From: Microbacterium sp. AG238
GTDB lineage: Bacteria; Actinomycetota; Actinomycetes; Actinomycetales; Microbacteriaceae
Direction: 5' to 3'
Length of the DNA stretch: 64,000 nt
NCBI RefSeq assembly: GCF_003610405.1
Contig: NZ_RAQC01000001.1
Span: 1,612,001 to 1,676,000, forward strand
Below the pieces are notes generated by a model. The model was not told the origin of the DNA and did not search any database. It worked only from the letters and a program-made list of their open reading frames with translations. The position numbers were made by a program, and so were the translations under genes. Each line of letters opens with the position of its first letter. The first letter of the stretch is position 1. Below are positions 60,987 to 64,000 of this stretch, piece by piece.

Positions 60987-61613
60987 CTATTCGGCCGGCA
61001 CGGCGACGACGACCTTCGCCGGACGCAGCTCGATGCTGCCGAGGCGGTAGCCGACCTCGACGACCTCGAGGATCGTCGGCTCGGCCGCGCCCGGGGTGGG
61101 CGCCTGGAAGATCGCCTCGTGCTGCTGCGGGTCGAACGCGTCGCCCGCGGCGCCGTAGGACTCGACACCCAGTCGCGCCACGACCCCGCGCAGCTTGTCC
61201 GCGATCACCGCGAGCGGCGATCCCTCGACGAGGTCGCCGTGCTTGTCGGCACGGTCGAGGTCGTCGAGCACGGGCAGCAGGCCCTTGGCGACCGAGCCCT
61301 TGGCGCGCTCGATCTCGACCTCGCGCTGCTCCTCGGTGCGCCGACGGTAGTTGGCGTACTCGGCCTGCACGCGCTTGAGGTCGAGCACGAGGTCGTGCTC
61401 CTCGGCAGGCGCTTCGGCGACGGCGGCCTCGTCGGACTGCGTCGCGCCGAGGATGTCGTCGATGGTCAGTTCGTCGTCCGCAGCCGCGGCGTCCGCGGCA
61501 TCCGTTGCTCCGGTGGCCTCGTGCGCGTCGGGGCCGGACGCCTGGGCGTCCGACCCCTCCCCGCCGAGGACCTCGTCTTCGCCGTGCGGCTCTTCGAAGT
61601 CCTTGTTGGTCAT
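60987..61613 (-). CDS. grpE: Nucleotide-exchange factor GrpE
   Basis: 208 residues. An acidic, low-complexity N-terminus (about 1-75), a long coiled-coil helix (LKRVQAEYANYRRRTEEQREVEIERAKGSVAKGLLPVLDDLDRA) and the C-terminal beta domain (FDPQQHEAIFQAPTPGAAEPTILEVVEVGYRLGSIELRPAKVVVA). Releases ADP from DnaK. Starts 2 bp after the dnaK stop and ends 11 bp before dnaJ. Confidence 0.97.
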   Translation of the reverse strand: MTNKDFEEPHGEDEVLGGEGSDAQASGPDAHEATGATDAADAAAADDELTIDDILGATQSDEAAVAEAPAEEHDLVLDLKRVQAEYANYRRRTEEQREVEIERAKGSVAKGLLPVLDDLDRADKHGDLVEGSPLAVIADKLRGVVARLGVESYGAAGDAFDPQQHEAIFQAPTPGAAEPTILEVVEVGYRLGSIELRPAKVVVAVPAE

Positions 61614-61615
61614 GA

Positions 61616-63556
<1,941 letters not shown>

Positions 63557-63558
<2 letters not shown>

Positions 63559-63585
63559 TGTACTCGCGCACCGAAACCATGTCAA
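63557..63585 (-). promoter_or_regulatory. dnaK promoter
   Basis: On the minus strand TTGACA (63580-63585), a 17-bp spacer and TACAGT (63557-63562), near consensus for the housekeeping sigma factor. It predicts a transcript start around 63550 and a leader of about 65 nt with a good ribosome-binding site. Confidence 0.85.
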
Positions 63586-63590
63586 GAGAA

Positions 63591-63611
63591 GTTGAGTCAG
63601 GTCGTATCAAG
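63591..63611. promoter_or_regulatory. Second HAIR-type operator upstream of the dnaK promoter
   Basis: GTTGAGT-N7-TATCAAG, a weaker HAIR match just upstream of the -35. Paired HAIR sites are common at dnaK promoters. It could also act on the divergent response-regulator gene 200 bp away. Confidence 0.65.
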
Positions 63612-63812
63612 TTCATTGTCGGATGGCGAGGTGCATGACGTCCACCTGAGCCAATTCTGAGCAACCCTGAGGCACGATCATCGGATCCTCTCAGCGGCGC
63701 GCTATATGTTGAGTCCACTCATGACAAGAAGCGTGAACCCGAACTCGCCTCTCGTCGACTCCGAGCCCGTGATGGGCGGTCGTCGAGCGTTCCCGCGTGC
63801 CCGGAGGCACCC

Positions 63813-64000
63813 GTGACGCGCAGCGCCGTCGTCATCGAGGATGACGACGACCTCCGCAGCCTGCTCAGCCAGACCCTCGAGCAGCACGGCTTCGCCGTCC
63901 ACGCCTTCCCCGACGGCCCCGCCGGAGTCGACGCCGTCCGCCACCTGCGTCCGGACCTGACGACCGTCGACGTCAAGCTCGACGGCATCGACGGTTTCGA
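63813..64000 (+). CDS. Response regulator, truncated by the right edge
   Basis: The first 62 codons are inside the window: a receiver domain beginning AVVIEDDDDLRSLLSQTLEQHGF (acidic pocket) and continuing to the phospho-acceptor region TTVDVKLDGIDGF. GTG at 63813 follows GGAGG by 6 nt. The output domain is outside the window, so the class cannot be named. Divergent from dnaK. Confidence 0.85.
   Translation, partial: MTRSAVVIEDDDDLRSLLSQTLEQHGFAVHAFPDGPAGVDAVRHLRPDLTTVDVKLDGIDGF

Overview
The window is very GC-rich, densely coded DNA from an actinobacterium, most likely a Microbacterium-type member of the Microbacteriaceae. The evidence is strong G/C bias at third codon positions, HspR-controlled chaperone genes with HAIR operators, a Gram-positive-type CgoX/HemY oxidase next to hemD, a single-chain GlyRS, a ClpB without its N-terminal domain, a sortase-type tail on a secreted xylanase, and many leaderless start sites. 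I found no tRNA, rRNA, CRISPR array, phage or transposase gene. The DNA reads as chromosome with a few small accessory patches.

Layout. 1-3.4 kb: hemD (cut by the left edge), a three-gene envelope/stress operon (YtxH-like, Holin-X-like, DUF3618-like) and cgoX, all on the minus strand. 3.5-7.8 kb: an HhH-GPD protein and a large modular GH10 xylanase. 7.9-19 kb: glycyl-tRNA synthetase, an SPFH protein, an SDR, an acetyltransferase divergent from an MFS exporter, a peptide (POT) transporter, a MetE-like protein, an alpha/beta-hydrolase lacking its nucleophile, and PurU. 19-25.6 kb (minus): a DUF3592-like membrane protein whose 5' end is frameshifted, a MerR regulator with a textbook 19-bp-spacer promoter, a beta-lactamase-fold protein lacking SxxK, an M13 peptidase, and an HdeD-like/lipase fusion. 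25.7-35.5 kb: MATE exporter, lipoprotein, TrmH-type methyltransferase, DtxR-family regulator, SDR, HAD phosphatase with two micro-membrane proteins, an orphan gene beside a gene-free patch, an OYE-family reductase, pyrE, a phosphoesterase and xthA.

35.6-51 kb: a NarL-type two-component pair, GT87 and GH15 enzymes, a metal-chelate ABC transporter (binding protein, permease, ATPase) behind a DtxR/IdeR-like box, a NatA/NatB-type ABC exporter, VOC and nitroreductase proteins, and a compact type III polyketide cluster: chalcone-synthase-like PKS, methyltransferase and FAD monooxygenase overlapping as one unit, with a convergent UbiA prenyltransferase 4 bp away. This set fits a prenylated alkyl-resorcinol or hydroquinone lipid pathway and is the most interesting metabolic unit here.

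51-64 kb: a heat-shock region. clpB and dnaK-grpE-dnaJ-hspR each lie behind HAIR (HspR) operators but are separated by about 5.5 kb of unrelated genes: a GlxA-type regulator, a micro-protein, two GT4 glycosyltransferases, a hypothetical gene and an AbiEi/DUF559 protein. A response regulator truncated by the right edge is divergent from dnaK.

Two themes recur between genes. First, at least twenty starts lie 5-7 nt (usually exactly 6) downstream of a TANNNT-type hexamer, which predicts leaderless transcripts and some divergent promoters squeezed into about 40 bp. Second, many gene ends carry long hairpins. Several fall into sequence-related families, including two 69-bp repeats upstream of clpB, a pair at 17.2/34.6 kb and a pair at 58.2/59.3 kb.
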